64,000 bases of DNA from assembly GCF_007741535.1 (NCBI RefSeq), contig NZ_CP036525.1:7564001-7628000 (forward strand), read 5' to 3'. This document shows positions 52,770 to 62,639 of the stretch, piece by piece. Source of the DNA: Rubripirellula lacrimiformis. Lineage in GTDB: Bacteria > Planctomycetota > Planctomycetia > Pirellulales > Pirellulaceae. The number at the start of each line of letters is the position of its first letter. Within the stretch, counting starts at the first letter, position 1. The translations under genes were made by a program, and so were the position numbers. Below the pieces are notes generated by a model. It made no database searches and was not told where the DNA came from. It was given only the letters and a program-made list of their open reading frames with translations.

Positions 52770-55733
52770 CTACTCGTTGCTGGGCGAGTACTGCACCTGC
52801 TGTTTCCCCGACTTGTCGATCAGGGATGCGACACCGCCAGCGCCGCCGACGACAAACCGGCTGCCGTCCCGGTTGGAATCGATTGCGTACAGGTATCCGC
52901 CAACGACCTGGGCGTTGGTTTCTCTGGATCCGTTGTCCGTTCGATAGATCCGGAAGTGGCTATCACCACAGGCCACACCGATGCGATCATCACGCCCGAC
53001 AAAAACCAGTCCAGTGACGTCCGTTTTGAATCCACTGATTGTTCGCGTGGCCTGCCCTGAATCGACACTCCAAATCTTGACCGACGCATCGGCTGATCCT
53101 GTTGCCAATTGTCGGCGATTGATATTCCAGGCGATGGAAGTGACGTGATGGGTGTGCCCTTCCAAGGTCTTGATCAGCTTTCCGGATTCAACATCCCACA
53201 GCTTGACCATCTGGTCGGCGGCTCCGGTAGCCAGCGTCTTTCCATCAGGTGAAAAGCGAACACATAGAACCGTGTCGGCATGCGGTTTCGAAATCTTTCG
53301 CACCAATGATCCATCGTTTGCGTTCCAGATCATCAATTCACCGCTTCGCGATGGCTCGCCGCCGCCGCTGGCCAGCAAGTTGCCCGATGGATCAACGTCA
53401 ACACAAAGCACACGATCAGCAAACGGACTGGGGCCATTCGACGAACCAATCGTCTTGCGAAGTTGCATCAAGCGGGGCGAACTTGCCAACGCGTGTGTCT
53501 TTCCGCTGGCATCACGAACCAGGACACAACGATCGCCGCTGGCGACCAACTGCCCACCGGAGGGCATGTCCGGCAACTCTGCCAACCAGTCTCCGGCGCC
53601 CGACCAAAGACTCCATGGACCGTGCGTCTGGCCATCCGAGCTGGCCGCTTGTGTCAAAATCCGAGTTCCCGCTGCCATCACGGCGAACGTTTGGCCGGTG
53701 GCTCGCGATTGATCCAGCAAAGTTTTCGAAGCAGCCTCATCCGAATTTCGTTTTTCTTGTTCCGCTTTGGCTCCAGCCAGGGCTTCCTGCTGCCGCTGTC
53801 GCAGGGCGGTCAAATCTTTCAAACGCTTTTCGCCACGGCTCTTGATTCCTTCGGCCGACTGCAGCGCCGCGGCGGCATTGGAAAGTTCGCTGTCCTTGGT
53901 CGTCTTGGCTTGATCGGCTTTGGTAACCGCATCTGCTGCGGCTTTGACCGCAGCTTCCAACGTTTTTGCATCAGCAATGCCAGCCAATTGCTTCACGGCA
54001 TCCGCGTGCTCTTGTTTCGCTTTCGCTAGCTGAGTTTCCAGATCCGAGACTTTCGCGGCCAGTTGTTTGACCGACTCGGCGATTTCGTCTCGTTTCTGAT
54101 TTCCGGTTTGCTGTGCAGATTTCGCTTCGGCAAGTTTGGCAGCCGCCGCCTGGGCCGCCTTTTGGGCTTCGACAGCACCAGCCGTTTTCTCGTCTCGCAG
54201 TTTTGTTTTGGTTTCGATTTCTTTGGCCGACGTTTCTAAATTCTTCTCTTCCGCCGCCACGTCTTTCTCGACCTGTTTGACCTCTTTGTCGTGGGTGGCG
54301 ACCAAAGTTTCCGATACCAGCGTCTGCCAGTTGTCGCTTGCCCATCGGGCTTCTGCGACCGGATCCAATTCGGCCACTTCAACCATGCTTTTATCAGCGA
54401 TGCTGTATTGCCCCAAAGATCCCGAGGCAGTTGTGATCCACAATTTATCGCCGGTCGGTGTGAGCGAAGCGGACAGGGCGGGTGCGGGCAATTTCCCGGC
54501 ATCGTCAAAGACGCTGCTGGTTTCATTCCAAATGGCAACCTTGCCTGAGACATCGATCGCGACCACAGGACCGGTCTGTGGCGTGGCGGCATAGATCCCC
54601 AGCACCGATTGATCAGAAACCTTGTGCGCCGTTTTCGTCCAAGCGGATCCATCACGTTTCCAGAAATCGACATTCCCAACGGCGTCCGCAGTCATCAACT
54701 GATCCGGGCCACGCCAGAGCATGGACGTGATCCGATCGGTCGCATCGGCGACTGCGGAATTCTCGCTATCGATGCGAACGATACGGATCGTGTTGCCCCA
54801 CCCGATCGCGGCCTGATGACCATCCGCCCCCACAGCAACGTGAACCTGGGGTGGATCGTCGCTACCAAATTCGTCGGGAACGCCGAAGCTTTTCATCCAT
54901 AGCCATCGATCCTTGCCGACTTCCGCCACACTCAATTTGCCTCGCCGCGACAGCACCGCAAGATGACTGCCGCTGGTATTCATCGCTGTCGCCAGAACAT
55001 CGTCCGCATCGATCGCGGGAATCGAGGTAGATTCGAACGGCGACATTTCCCAAAACTTGACGTTTCGATATCCGGCCGAAACAAGATGGCGACCCGAGGG
55101 GTCCAGAAACAGATCCTGGACAAAATCGTCGTGAGCAGGTTTCCGTTGATCGTCGGCGCCCGTTCCCAACGTCTCGATGGACTGGCCAGACTTCGCACCG
55201 AACAACCGAATCTGGTTTCCGAAACCAACCGCCGACAACCTTCCGTCCGCTGTCATTGCCGAACCGTAGACGGTCTGCAGCATCGATGGCAGCGGTTGCC
55301 ACGATCGCTTGATCGGATCACTGGCCCCCTGATCGACGACGGCACCGGATTGGATCCAACGGCGCAGCAGCGCCAGTTCGACCGGGTTCATTGCGGAAGC
55401 AGAAACATCGTTGTCCTGCGGCGGCATCACCGGATCGTCGGTGTGAGACGCCAGCAAGAACAGCAGACTGGCCTCTGGTTTCCCCGGGACCAAAACATCA
55501 TCAACGTCCGATGACTTCATCTTGGCCACCGATTCAAGATTCACGCCGCCTTCTTCGTTGCTGGCGTTATGACAGGCCACACAATTCTTTTTCAGGACCG
55601 GCGCAACGTCCCGGCTGAAAATCACCTCGTGATCTTGCGGCAGTTCATCGATCGGCAGACCGTCTGCTTTCGCCAACGATTGAAAGCCGAAGGCCAGCAT
55701 GACAACCAACGTCTTTGTTGTCGGACGGATCAT
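52770..55733 (-). CDS. PSCyt1-WD40 protein with internal coiled coil, cassette B
   Basis: 987 residues. A leader (TLVVMLAFGFQSLAKA) is followed by PSCyt1 with CVACHN (51-56). Residues ~150-460 form a first set of WD40-like blades. Residues ~480-675 are an Ala/Lys/Glu-rich coiled coil (KEVKQVEKDVAAEEKNLE and similar heptads, with Q and K runs). A second set of blades (about 690-980) contains clear WD repeats such as HADTVLCVRFSPDGKTLATGAADQMVKLWD. An elongated, rod-like insert in a propeller protein suggests a spacer or an oligomerisation arm. Its start overlaps the PPC gene stop by 4 bp (ATGA). Confidence 0.9.
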   Translation of the reverse strand: MIRPTTKTLVVMLAFGFQSLAKADGLPIDELPQDHEVIFSRDVAPVLKKNCVACHNASNEEGGVNLESVAKMKSSDVDDVLVPGKPEASLLFLLASHTDDPVMPPQDNDVSASAMNPVELALLRRWIQSGAVVDQGASDPIKRSWQPLPSMLQTVYGSAMTADGRLSAVGFGNQIRLFGAKSGQSIETLGTGADDQRKPAHDDFVQDLFLDPSGRHLVSAGYRNVKFWEMSPFESTSIPAIDADDVLATAMNTSGSHLAVLSRRGKLSVAEVGKDRWLWMKSFGVPDEFGSDDPPQVHVAVGADGHQAAIGWGNTIRIVRIDSENSAVADATDRITSMLWRGPDQLMTADAVGNVDFWKRDGSAWTKTAHKVSDQSVLGIYAATPQTGPVVAIDVSGKVAIWNETSSVFDDAGKLPAPALSASLTPTGDKLWITTASGSLGQYSIADKSMVEVAELDPVAEARWASDNWQTLVSETLVATHDKEVKQVEKDVAAEEKNLETSAKEIETKTKLRDEKTAGAVEAQKAAQAAAAKLAEAKSAQQTGNQKRDEIAESVKQLAAKVSDLETQLAKAKQEHADAVKQLAGIADAKTLEAAVKAAADAVTKADQAKTTKDSELSNAAAALQSAEGIKSRGEKRLKDLTALRQRQQEALAGAKAEQEKRNSDEAASKTLLDQSRATGQTFAVMAAGTRILTQAASSDGQTHGPWSLWSGAGDWLAELPDMPSGGQLVASGDRCVLVRDASGKTHALASSPRLMQLRKTIGSSNGPSPFADRVLCVDVDPSGNLLASGGGEPSRSGELMIWNANDGSLVRKISKPHADTVLCVRFSPDGKTLATGAADQMVKLWDVESGKLIKTLEGHTHHVTSIAWNINRRQLATGSADASVKIWSVDSGQATRTISGFKTDVTGLVFVGRDDRIGVACGDSHFRIYRTDNGSRETNAQVVGGYLYAIDSNRDGSRFVVGGAGGVASLIDKSGKQQVQYSPSNE

Positions 55734-57466
55734 GATTTTGCTTTTTCAGTCGGAACGGGCGGGACAGTGATCCAGAACTCGGTGACGGGAATGGATGGTC
55801 GCAATGGGAAGGTTGCGTCCACGGTACGTTTGGACGGTTTGTCTTCGGCATCCAAGACGGTTCCGACGATCCGAAACCTGCTGTGACCGATCGCGTTGTC
55901 GGTTCCCCCGTCCGCATCAGCTTCCGCGGCGACCAATTTCAATGTCACCGACTTGGACGTGCCACCCTTGGGTTCCGAAATCACCGCTTCGGATTCGATT
56001 CCCGCGGGAAGGTCCAACGCGATGACCTGTACTTTTTCATTGAAACCGGCGATGCGATTCACCGAGACCGCGATTTCGAGCGGCTTGTCTCGCGTCACCG
56101 CAAAATGGTCATCCGCGATTGAAAGGTGACATTGCGGATCCGCCGGATGAATGGACAGCTGATAAAAGTGCCGTGGACCAAAGCCGCTTAACATTTCCGA
56201 GATAGCAACATCGACCATCCCATCTTCAGCGACGGTAAAGTCGACTCCCGCGTCATAGCGGCCGGAGGAAACGTCATCGTTGCTGGCCAGAAGTTTCCCC
56301 GACTTTTGGTCGCTGATCGTCAGCTTTGAATCGAGTAGGAACCCGTCGGTCTTTGACCGCACTTCCGCACGGTACTTGGTGCCTTTGTTGGCGGCAAAGG
56401 CGTAGTGGTGCGTTTCGTCGGGTTCGCGAAGGTGCCCGAACAGCAGTGCCGGCAGCGTTCCATCAAAATCGCCACCGGGCAAAACACGATGGACACCATC
56501 GTCGGCCGGCGAAAGCCACGACCATCCCAGCGCCCCTGGAACGATCGCGATCGGCGGTCCGACCGCTTTCGTTTCGGTTGACTCCGACTGGACCAATGTG
56601 GCAGTGGCAGGATCGTCCAGGTTGTATCCAAACGCGACGATCTTTTCACCGTCGCTGGCCACATGATCCACAAACGGGCCAGTGGTCACGTCTAGCGAGT
56701 AAACGAAGGCAGCCGAACCTCCGTACCCAATCGTGCTGTTGGGTGTCTCGGGAAACGCAAAGATGCGAATCAAGCAGTCTTGATCGGCGTCCGCGGCGAA
56801 GACGATTTGCGGATCCAATCCTCGAACGTCATCGGACTGGGCCAGCACGTTTCCGCGAAGATCGGTCAATTGCAGAACCGAATCCATGGGAGACTTCAGC
56901 ACCTGATTGGCCGTTGCCGAAACCACCAACGTTTGGCCGGACTTGATCGACACACGATAGGCATCGCTATCACCTCCCTTGGCCAGCCGCCCTGCGACGA
57001 TGGTCGGAACCGCGATTACGTTCGCTTGCGATCGCTGATCGTTGGGTTCGGCCTCTATAAAAACCGTGTCTGCCGAAACGACAAGAGGGACCAATGCTGT
57101 TGCCGACTGATCATCGAAGAACCGAATCCAAGCAACGCTAGGCGTCGCGTCGCCGGCGACCTTGACCGTCATCTTCCCAGACTCTTTTTCCGTCGTGACG
57201 GAAACGTGCGGGGAGTCGCAATCAATGCGGGGTGGCCATTTCGGAAAGGTCCCCTCGGCGGTGACAGGCGTCTGTGCGCCCGCCGCAACCACCGGCGGAA
57301 ACAGACGATCTAGCTTGATCTGCGAATGAGCCAGATGTGGTAAGCCACACCACAGAACCAGTCCCCAGGACAGACGATGGCCCAGGATTCGGAACACCGC
57401 ACAGCGACACGTATCGATAGAACGATCCGCTGTATCGCGGTAGATGGCTTTCGATACGATGGTCAC
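55730..57466 (-). CDS. PPC domain protein, cassette B
   Basis: 578 residues with a leader near 25-48 (LSWGLVLWCGLPHLAHS). Two pre-peptidase C-terminal domains are visible (about 140-240, starting FIEAEPNDQRSQAN and including SDAYRVSIKSGQTLVVSA; and about 340-440, including HHYAFAANKGTKYRAEV). An Ig-like strand region lies at the end. It corresponds in order and texture to the N-terminal half of the giant cassette A protein but is a separate gene here. No enzyme motif is present; PPC domains commonly aid surface attachment or secretion. Overlaps the downstream WD40 gene. Confidence 0.85.
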   Translation of the reverse strand: MTIVSKAIYRDTADRSIDTCRCAVFRILGHRLSWGLVLWCGLPHLAHSQIKLDRLFPPVVAAGAQTPVTAEGTFPKWPPRIDCDSPHVSVTTEKESGKMTVKVAGDATPSVAWIRFFDDQSATALVPLVVSADTVFIEAEPNDQRSQANVIAVPTIVAGRLAKGGDSDAYRVSIKSGQTLVVSATANQVLKSPMDSVLQLTDLRGNVLAQSDDVRGLDPQIVFAADADQDCLIRIFAFPETPNSTIGYGGSAAFVYSLDVTTGPFVDHVASDGEKIVAFGYNLDDPATATLVQSESTETKAVGPPIAIVPGALGWSWLSPADDGVHRVLPGGDFDGTLPALLFGHLREPDETHHYAFAANKGTKYRAEVRSKTDGFLLDSKLTISDQKSGKLLASNDDVSSGRYDAGVDFTVAEDGMVDVAISEMLSGFGPRHFYQLSIHPADPQCHLSIADDHFAVTRDKPLEIAVSVNRIAGFNEKVQVIALDLPAGIESEAVISEPKGGTSKSVTLKLVAAEADADGGTDNAIGHSRFRIVGTVLDAEDKPSKRTVDATFPLRPSIPVTEFWITVPPVPTEKAKS

Positions 57467-57601
57467 TAGTATTCCGTCGCTGCTTGGTTCAGAAGTGGGG
57501 GGGGATTAGACAAGTCCACGCGTCCCTGGGGGTGGGCGAATCGAGACGACTCGTTGCTTTATCCACGCCAGGCGATATGAAAGTTCAGTCGACGCGCAGG
57601 A

Positions 57602-58942
57602 CTAGCTCATCAGCTCGTCAATCGGGGTCGCGTCACTGACCAAGTGAGTCGGGCGTCCCTGTCCGGTGTACATCATCTGGTCAGGATCGATCCCTAGTTT
57701 CCGGTAGATCGTCGACACGAAGTTCTCTGGTGATAGAACTCGTTCGACCGCTGCATACCCTTGGCGGTCAGTAGCCCCGATGACTTGCCCACCACGCGTT
57801 TGCCCACCGGCAAACACGACGCTCATTGCGTTGGACCAATGGTCACGTCCACCGCGTTCGTTGATCTTTGGCGTCCGGCCGAATTCCCCCAGAACAACGA
57901 CCAAGGTGCGTTCCAACATTCCCTGCTGTTTCAAGTCAGCGATCAGTGCAGCGACGGTCGCTTCGAACGGCGGCAACTTCGTATCCAGCGACTTAAAAAT
58001 ATCGACGTGATGGTCCCAACCACCGCTGTAAAGCGTGACGAAGGGGACTCCGGCGCCGACCAATCGCCTTGCCAATAGAGCCTGCTGGCCAAACGAATTC
58101 CGCCCATAGGCATCGCGAACAGCATCGGATTCTTTGTGGATATCGAACGCAGCCTGTGCTTCTTTGCTGCTGATGATCTGCAGACTTTGCTGATAAAATT
58201 CGTCGACCGCCAACGTGGGGTCAGCGACTGCCGCGTTGTTGAACCGCAGCATCGTATCGATGCGACTGCGGATCTCTTGCCGCGAACTGAACCGCCCATC
58301 GGTCAGGCCGCTGGGAATCGTGACATCACGGACGCGAAATCCAGAGTTGTTCGGATTGTCGGGAACCACAAAGGGTGCATACTTGCTGCCCAAGAAATTG
58401 GGCCCGCCGGAACGCGACATGCGAGGCAACGAGAAGTAGGCAGGGATCCCGTGTGGAGCACCGATTTCTTTCGAAACAACGCTTCCCAGGCTGGGGTGGA
58501 AACTGACGAACGCACCACAGCCAACCGGAATCCGCGGCGGGGCACCGGTCATCATGTAGTGATTTCCAGCGCCATGGTTTCCCTGGTCATGTCGAATCGA
58601 CCGGACGACTGCCAAGTCATCGCTGATCGCCGCCATCTTTTCCATTGGCTGGGCGAATTGGATTCCCGGCGTCTGGGTCGCGATCGGTTGATAGATGCCA
58701 CGAATTTCCACGGGAGCGTCGGGTTTCGGATCAAACGTTTCGTAGTGACTCGGCCCCCCATCCATCCAGACCAAGATACAAGCATCGGCCTGAGCATGAC
58801 GCTTGGGGGAAGCCGAGCTTTCCGATGCTCTTGCCTTCGCCCCCAATGCGCCAGAGAGCCCTCCGGCGACCAGTCCACCAAGGCCCAATTTCAGACCGTC
58901 GCGGCGCGTCAGTCCTTCGCAGTTTGTCCAGTGTTTAGCCAT
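57602..58942 (-). CDS. DUF1501 protein, cassette B proximal copy
   Basis: 446 residues. A twin-arginine leader (GLTRRDGLKLGLGGLVAGG) is followed by CILVWMDGGPSHYETFDPKPDAP, DAYGRNSFGQQALLARRLVGAGVPFV, LVVVLGEFGRTP and GRDHWSNAMSV. The YETFDPKPDAP variant distinguishes this copy from the others. It starts 6 bp after the stop of the DUF1549/DUF1553 gene, so the two are co-transcribed, the pairing usual in planctomycetes. A 135-bp gap with an eight-G run (57497-57504) separates it from the PPC gene. Confidence 0.93.
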   Translation of the reverse strand: MAKHWTNCEGLTRRDGLKLGLGGLVAGGLSGALGAKARASESSASPKRHAQADACILVWMDGGPSHYETFDPKPDAPVEIRGIYQPIATQTPGIQFAQPMEKMAAISDDLAVVRSIRHDQGNHGAGNHYMMTGAPPRIPVGCGAFVSFHPSLGSVVSKEIGAPHGIPAYFSLPRMSRSGGPNFLGSKYAPFVVPDNPNNSGFRVRDVTIPSGLTDGRFSSRQEIRSRIDTMLRFNNAAVADPTLAVDEFYQQSLQIISSKEAQAAFDIHKESDAVRDAYGRNSFGQQALLARRLVGAGVPFVTLYSGGWDHHVDIFKSLDTKLPPFEATVAALIADLKQQGMLERTLVVVLGEFGRTPKINERGGRDHWSNAMSVVFAGGQTRGGQVIGATDRQGYAAVERVLSPENFVSTIYRKLGIDPDQMMYTGQGRPTHLVSDATPIDELMS

Positions 58943-58948
58943 GGCTCA

Positions 58949-61204
58949 TCAGTTTTGAATAATAAACTCAGGCGAATTCATCATCGCCCACATCAAGTCT
59001 TCAACAGCAGTTCGCCGATTCTCACCAGCATCCGTAATCAGAGATTCGCAGTAACGTTGCTCGTCGGCATTTGGCGTTCTGGAAAAGATCGCCAAGTACA
59101 ACTCGGATACGAGATCCGCCGCAGACTGGTCGCTTTTCGCCAACCGTGCCGCACGGCTTGAATCGCTGCGAATGCGTCCATCGATCTGGGTCGAGTTCAT
59201 CAGGTGCAACGTTTGCGTGACCGACGAATCCGGAATCCGCTCGCATGGCGGATCCTGGTTTTCGTCCGGTCTGCCAAACGTATCCAGGAACACCGATTCG
59301 ATCCGGTGGGTCCATACCTGGTTGGATCGCGACTGCGGTGCCAGCGCCGAAAACGATTCAGACGTTTCCGTAACGTCCGCCACAGCATCGGCGAGCACTT
59401 CGGCACGCAACCGATGCCGGTAGTGACGCGAATAGTTCAGCCGATCACTCGCATTGGTTTCGTTGGGCACCGAACTGAGCGAGTAGACGTTGGATAGGAC
59501 GATCGACTTGATCAGATCTTTCTGGTTGTAGCCGGATTCTTGGAAGTGCACTGCCAACGCATCCAGCAATGCCGGATTGCTGGGCGGATTCGTGCTGCGC
59601 AGATCGTCTACCGGGTCGACGATGCCCCGGCCCATCAGGTGCGCCCACAAACGGTTGACGTGGACTTTGGCGAAATAGTCGTTCTGGGGGGACGTCATCC
59701 AGGTGGCTAGCGCGTCACGCGGATCTGTCCCCTCGGGCACGTCAGCCTTTCCAAACAGAGGCGACGGGGCCAGCACTTCGTCGGTCACCGGATGTTTGAC
59801 GTCGCCCTTGGTCGAAACGAAAACGATTTCCTCGCCACCGGAGATTGGCGGTGACAATCCTGTTCCTTTGCGGCCAACTTTTCCGAAGTAGGCGGCGAAG
59901 GAGTAAAAGTCGTGCTGACTCCACTTTTCAAAAGGATGGTGGTGGCACTTGGCACATTCCAATCGGACGCCCAGAAACAGTTGGCTGACCAACGTGGCGA
60001 CTTCGTCCGGACTGCGTCGATCGCGAAACAACGTCGACGCACCGTTTTGCCATGTACTGCCCTTCGCCGTGATCAGCCGACGTGCAAATTCGTCATAGGA
60101 AACGTCTTCACGAAACTGTTGGCGAATCCAATTGTCATAGTTCAAAACCGCCTTGATTCCGACCCGATATGGATTGGGACGCAACAGGTCGGCCCATTGA
60201 TTGGCCCAGTGATCGATGTACTCGGGTTGATTCAGCAGGTGATCGACCAACTGTTCACGCTTCGCTGGATCCGAGGACCGCAGAAACTGGTCGGCCTCTT
60301 CGACGGTCGGGACCCGCCCGATGACGTCGGTGTAAACACGGCGCAGAAATATCGACTCGCTGGCCGGATCCGATAATTGGATTTGAAGCTGGTTCAGTTT
60401 GTCGTAGACCAAGTCATCGATGAAGTTCGCACGTGGCTGTTGGTCGTAATATCCGTCGGGCAGCGACGCCGTGCGTGGGATACTGACGTTTGCCACACGA
60501 ATGTGATTCATGTAGCGAGCCATCACCGCCGTTTCGCCTGGAATCGGACCAGCCACAAGTTTCCCCGAATCGTCGACCGATACGACCGCCGAATCGTTGG
60601 CCAGGTAACCCGTTAACGAAGTGACGTCACGGGTGCTGCCGTCGCTGTAGTGGGCGACGACTGAAAGTTGATCGACTTCTGCGGGCTTCAACAGGAACTC
60701 TGTCTTGGCGATTTCAACGGAAGTCACCGACGGCTCGTCATCCACACGTCGCGGTGCCCCTTGGCGGATCCAGGCCACCAAGGTCGCATAGGAATCCGAG
60801 CCGACCTCGATCTTCCGGCCGCCACCATGCGGTAGTTGGGCGGTTGCCTTTTGGATCAAAAGACTGGATTCGGGCGACCGGATCGTCAGCCGACGGCCGC
60901 GAGCCTGTCGAACAATCGACGCGTAATCAAAGTCCGAATCAAAACCTAGTAGCGACAGCTGGAACCCGTTCTGACCACGTTGTTTGCCGTGGCAGGCACC
61001 GGCGTTGCACCCTTGGGCAGCCAGGATCGGCTGGACGTCCAATTCAAAACTGACAGGCAGTTCGGAATCGGTTGGCCGATCCACTGCTGTCTGATCGGCC
61101 AGAACACTGCCTGGCAAGACAGCGGTTTGACAAACGATCCCTAGCAACACCAACGCGACAGCGATGGGAACGGACGACAACCTAGCAAACAGGCGATCAG
61201 ACAT
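58949..61204 (-). CDS. PSCyt1-BIG2-DUF1549-DUF1553 cytochrome-like protein
   Basis: 751 residues. The leader (SSVPIAVALVLLGIVCQTAVLPG) ends near residue 36. The first heme-type motif is GCNAGACHGK (Cys66...Cys71-His72, CX4CH). A BIG2-like segment follows (about 165-240), then DUF1549 (FIDDLVYDKLNQLQI, to ~450) with CAKCHHHPFEKW near residue 416, and DUF1553 (about 480-745). This is the non-fused form of the C-terminal half of the giant cassette A protein. Predicted exported; the two cysteine-histidine motifs suggest covalent heme but need not both be occupied. Precedes the proximal DUF1501 gene. Confidence 0.93.
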   Translation of the reverse strand: MSDRLFARLSSVPIAVALVLLGIVCQTAVLPGSVLADQTAVDRPTDSELPVSFELDVQPILAAQGCNAGACHGKQRGQNGFQLSLLGFDSDFDYASIVRQARGRRLTIRSPESSLLIQKATAQLPHGGGRKIEVGSDSYATLVAWIRQGAPRRVDDEPSVTSVEIAKTEFLLKPAEVDQLSVVAHYSDGSTRDVTSLTGYLANDSAVVSVDDSGKLVAGPIPGETAVMARYMNHIRVANVSIPRTASLPDGYYDQQPRANFIDDLVYDKLNQLQIQLSDPASESIFLRRVYTDVIGRVPTVEEADQFLRSSDPAKREQLVDHLLNQPEYIDHWANQWADLLRPNPYRVGIKAVLNYDNWIRQQFREDVSYDEFARRLITAKGSTWQNGASTLFRDRRSPDEVATLVSQLFLGVRLECAKCHHHPFEKWSQHDFYSFAAYFGKVGRKGTGLSPPISGGEEIVFVSTKGDVKHPVTDEVLAPSPLFGKADVPEGTDPRDALATWMTSPQNDYFAKVHVNRLWAHLMGRGIVDPVDDLRSTNPPSNPALLDALAVHFQESGYNQKDLIKSIVLSNVYSLSSVPNETNASDRLNYSRHYRHRLRAEVLADAVADVTETSESFSALAPQSRSNQVWTHRIESVFLDTFGRPDENQDPPCERIPDSSVTQTLHLMNSTQIDGRIRSDSSRAARLAKSDQSAADLVSELYLAIFSRTPNADEQRYCESLITDAGENRRTAVEDLMWAMMNSPEFIIQN

Positions 61205-61377
61205 GGCGGGCAGGGAGGTGGGGTGGGATCTGGGGAGGGACCCTCAGTATAAACCATCGCAGTACCCCGTTGGCCAACAACTTTGACCGGTTTTCAGACC
61301 CCCCACTCTCACCATACCCGCTGCGGAAACGATCACTTTGCCCGCGAATTGGCGGCATTCGGTGCCCCGCTGATCGA

Positions 61378-62139
61378 CTACTTCTGGTCGGCAGCCTGAT
61401 CGGCGGTCTGAGCAGGTTGGAAGTCACGAACCCAGATATTGCGAAACCGAACCGGCGATCCATGGTCCTGAATCGTGATCGGTCCTCGGGCCGGATGCGC
61501 GTTATATTCCGGTGGACGGGTGAAGGGAGTATCGCCCTGGACTTCGAAGTGGTTCAGGATCAACACCCCGTTGTGCATCGCTGTGATGTACGCCGGCGAC
61601 AGCAACTTTCCGTCATCATCGAATCGCGGTGCAGTCCAGAAGATGTCATAAGTGTTCCATTGTCCCGGTGGACGCATCGCGTTGACCGCGGGCGGAGTTT
61701 GCTTGTAGATCGCACCGGCCTGACCGTCAAAATAGGTTTCGCTTTGATAGGAATCGAGCACTTGAATCTCGTAGATCCCCATCAGGAAGATGCCGCTATT
61801 GCCGCGTGATTGACCCTTTCGGTCACCAGGCTCCGGCGCTGACCATTCGATATGAACTTGGCAATCACCGAACGTTTCTTTGCTGATGACAAAGCCTTTC
61901 CCGACAACCAACGCGCCGTCTTCGACTTTCCAATTCTCGCCGTTCTTCCAGTTTTGGATATCTTCGGGTTCGCGAAACAGAACGACCGCGTCGGATGGCG
62001 GATCACTCGCTGTGTCGCCAGGGGTGACCACCTTGGGCTCTTGCCAATCAATGCCCGACAGGTATTCATCGGCGACTGCGAATGAAAGTGGTGTCATCGC
62101 TACGGTGGCGAGCAAGACCGATTGAAGAAGATGTTTCAT
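61378..62139 (-). CDS. DUF1080 / 3-keto-disaccharide hydrolase domain protein
   Basis: 253 residues with a signal peptide (LLQSVLLATVAMTPLSFAVA) and a good AAGGA ribosome site on the minus strand. The single domain is a concanavalin-like beta sandwich: WKVEDGALVVGKG, FGDCQVHIEW, GNSGIFLMGIYEIQVLDSY, PPGQWNTYDIFWTAPRF, MHNGVLILNH and GPITIQDHGSPVRFRNIWVRD are the conserved blocks of DUF1080. Members include hydrolases of 3-keto-glycosides. It is upstream of cassette B on the same strand but 173 bp away, so co-expression is possible and not shown. Confidence 0.93.
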   Translation of the reverse strand: MKHLLQSVLLATVAMTPLSFAVADEYLSGIDWQEPKVVTPGDTASDPPSDAVVLFREPEDIQNWKNGENWKVEDGALVVGKGFVISKETFGDCQVHIEWSAPEPGDRKGQSRGNSGIFLMGIYEIQVLDSYQSETYFDGQAGAIYKQTPPAVNAMRPPGQWNTYDIFWTAPRFDDDGKLLSPAYITAMHNGVLILNHFEVQGDTPFTRPPEYNAHPARGPITIQDHGSPVRFRNIWVRDFQPAQTADQAADQK

Positions 62140-62504
62140 AGCTTTCCTTTTCGTGATGGATAAATTGGGAACGGCTGCCCGCCTGTCAAATTCGTCAAGA
62201 CAAGCTGGAAGCCCACCGATTGCGGCGTCACTACTGTATCAAAGTGCCCCAGCCAAATTCGAATCCGCAAAACACGAACCGCAGGCCGGAGGCGCGTCGC
62301 TGGTGTGATTCGTCTTGGAACGCTGTCTTGGACGCTTCGTGGGGGAACCCTCTATCGAGTGTCCGCGTCCACCAATCCTAGATCACCCGAATGCTTGTTC
62401 AAGGCGCGTTCCTGACCTCGGTTTCATCGAGCGACGGATGGGAAATATATGCCGTGGAGGACGAGGCCACGAGTCCGTCCAGACAACGATCGAACCTGCG
62501 TCGC

Positions 62505-62570
62505 AGTGGGATTCGCCAGAATTCCCGACCGTCGGGTTGGCGGGGGAGGGGAATTTTGGCGATTCCCACT
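62505..62570. repeat. REP-like imperfect palindrome
   Basis: A 22-base arm at 62505-62526 is complementary to 62549-62570 at 20 of 22 positions, around a G-rich 22-base loop. It lies in the 500-bp gap 62140-62639 downstream of the unknown secreted-protein gene. A 13-base piece recurs at 14803-14815. The rest of the gap shows no gene. Confidence 0.8.
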
Positions 62571-62639
62571 ACTGGATTCCCAACACATATCGATCATGCG
62601 TTGCATACCGGGCATGGAAGGGAGGCGTACCGGCCACAG

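Noticed and set aside
57497-57504. Eight-G run between cassette B genes
   Set aside because: Too short to single out as a slippage switch without strain comparison.
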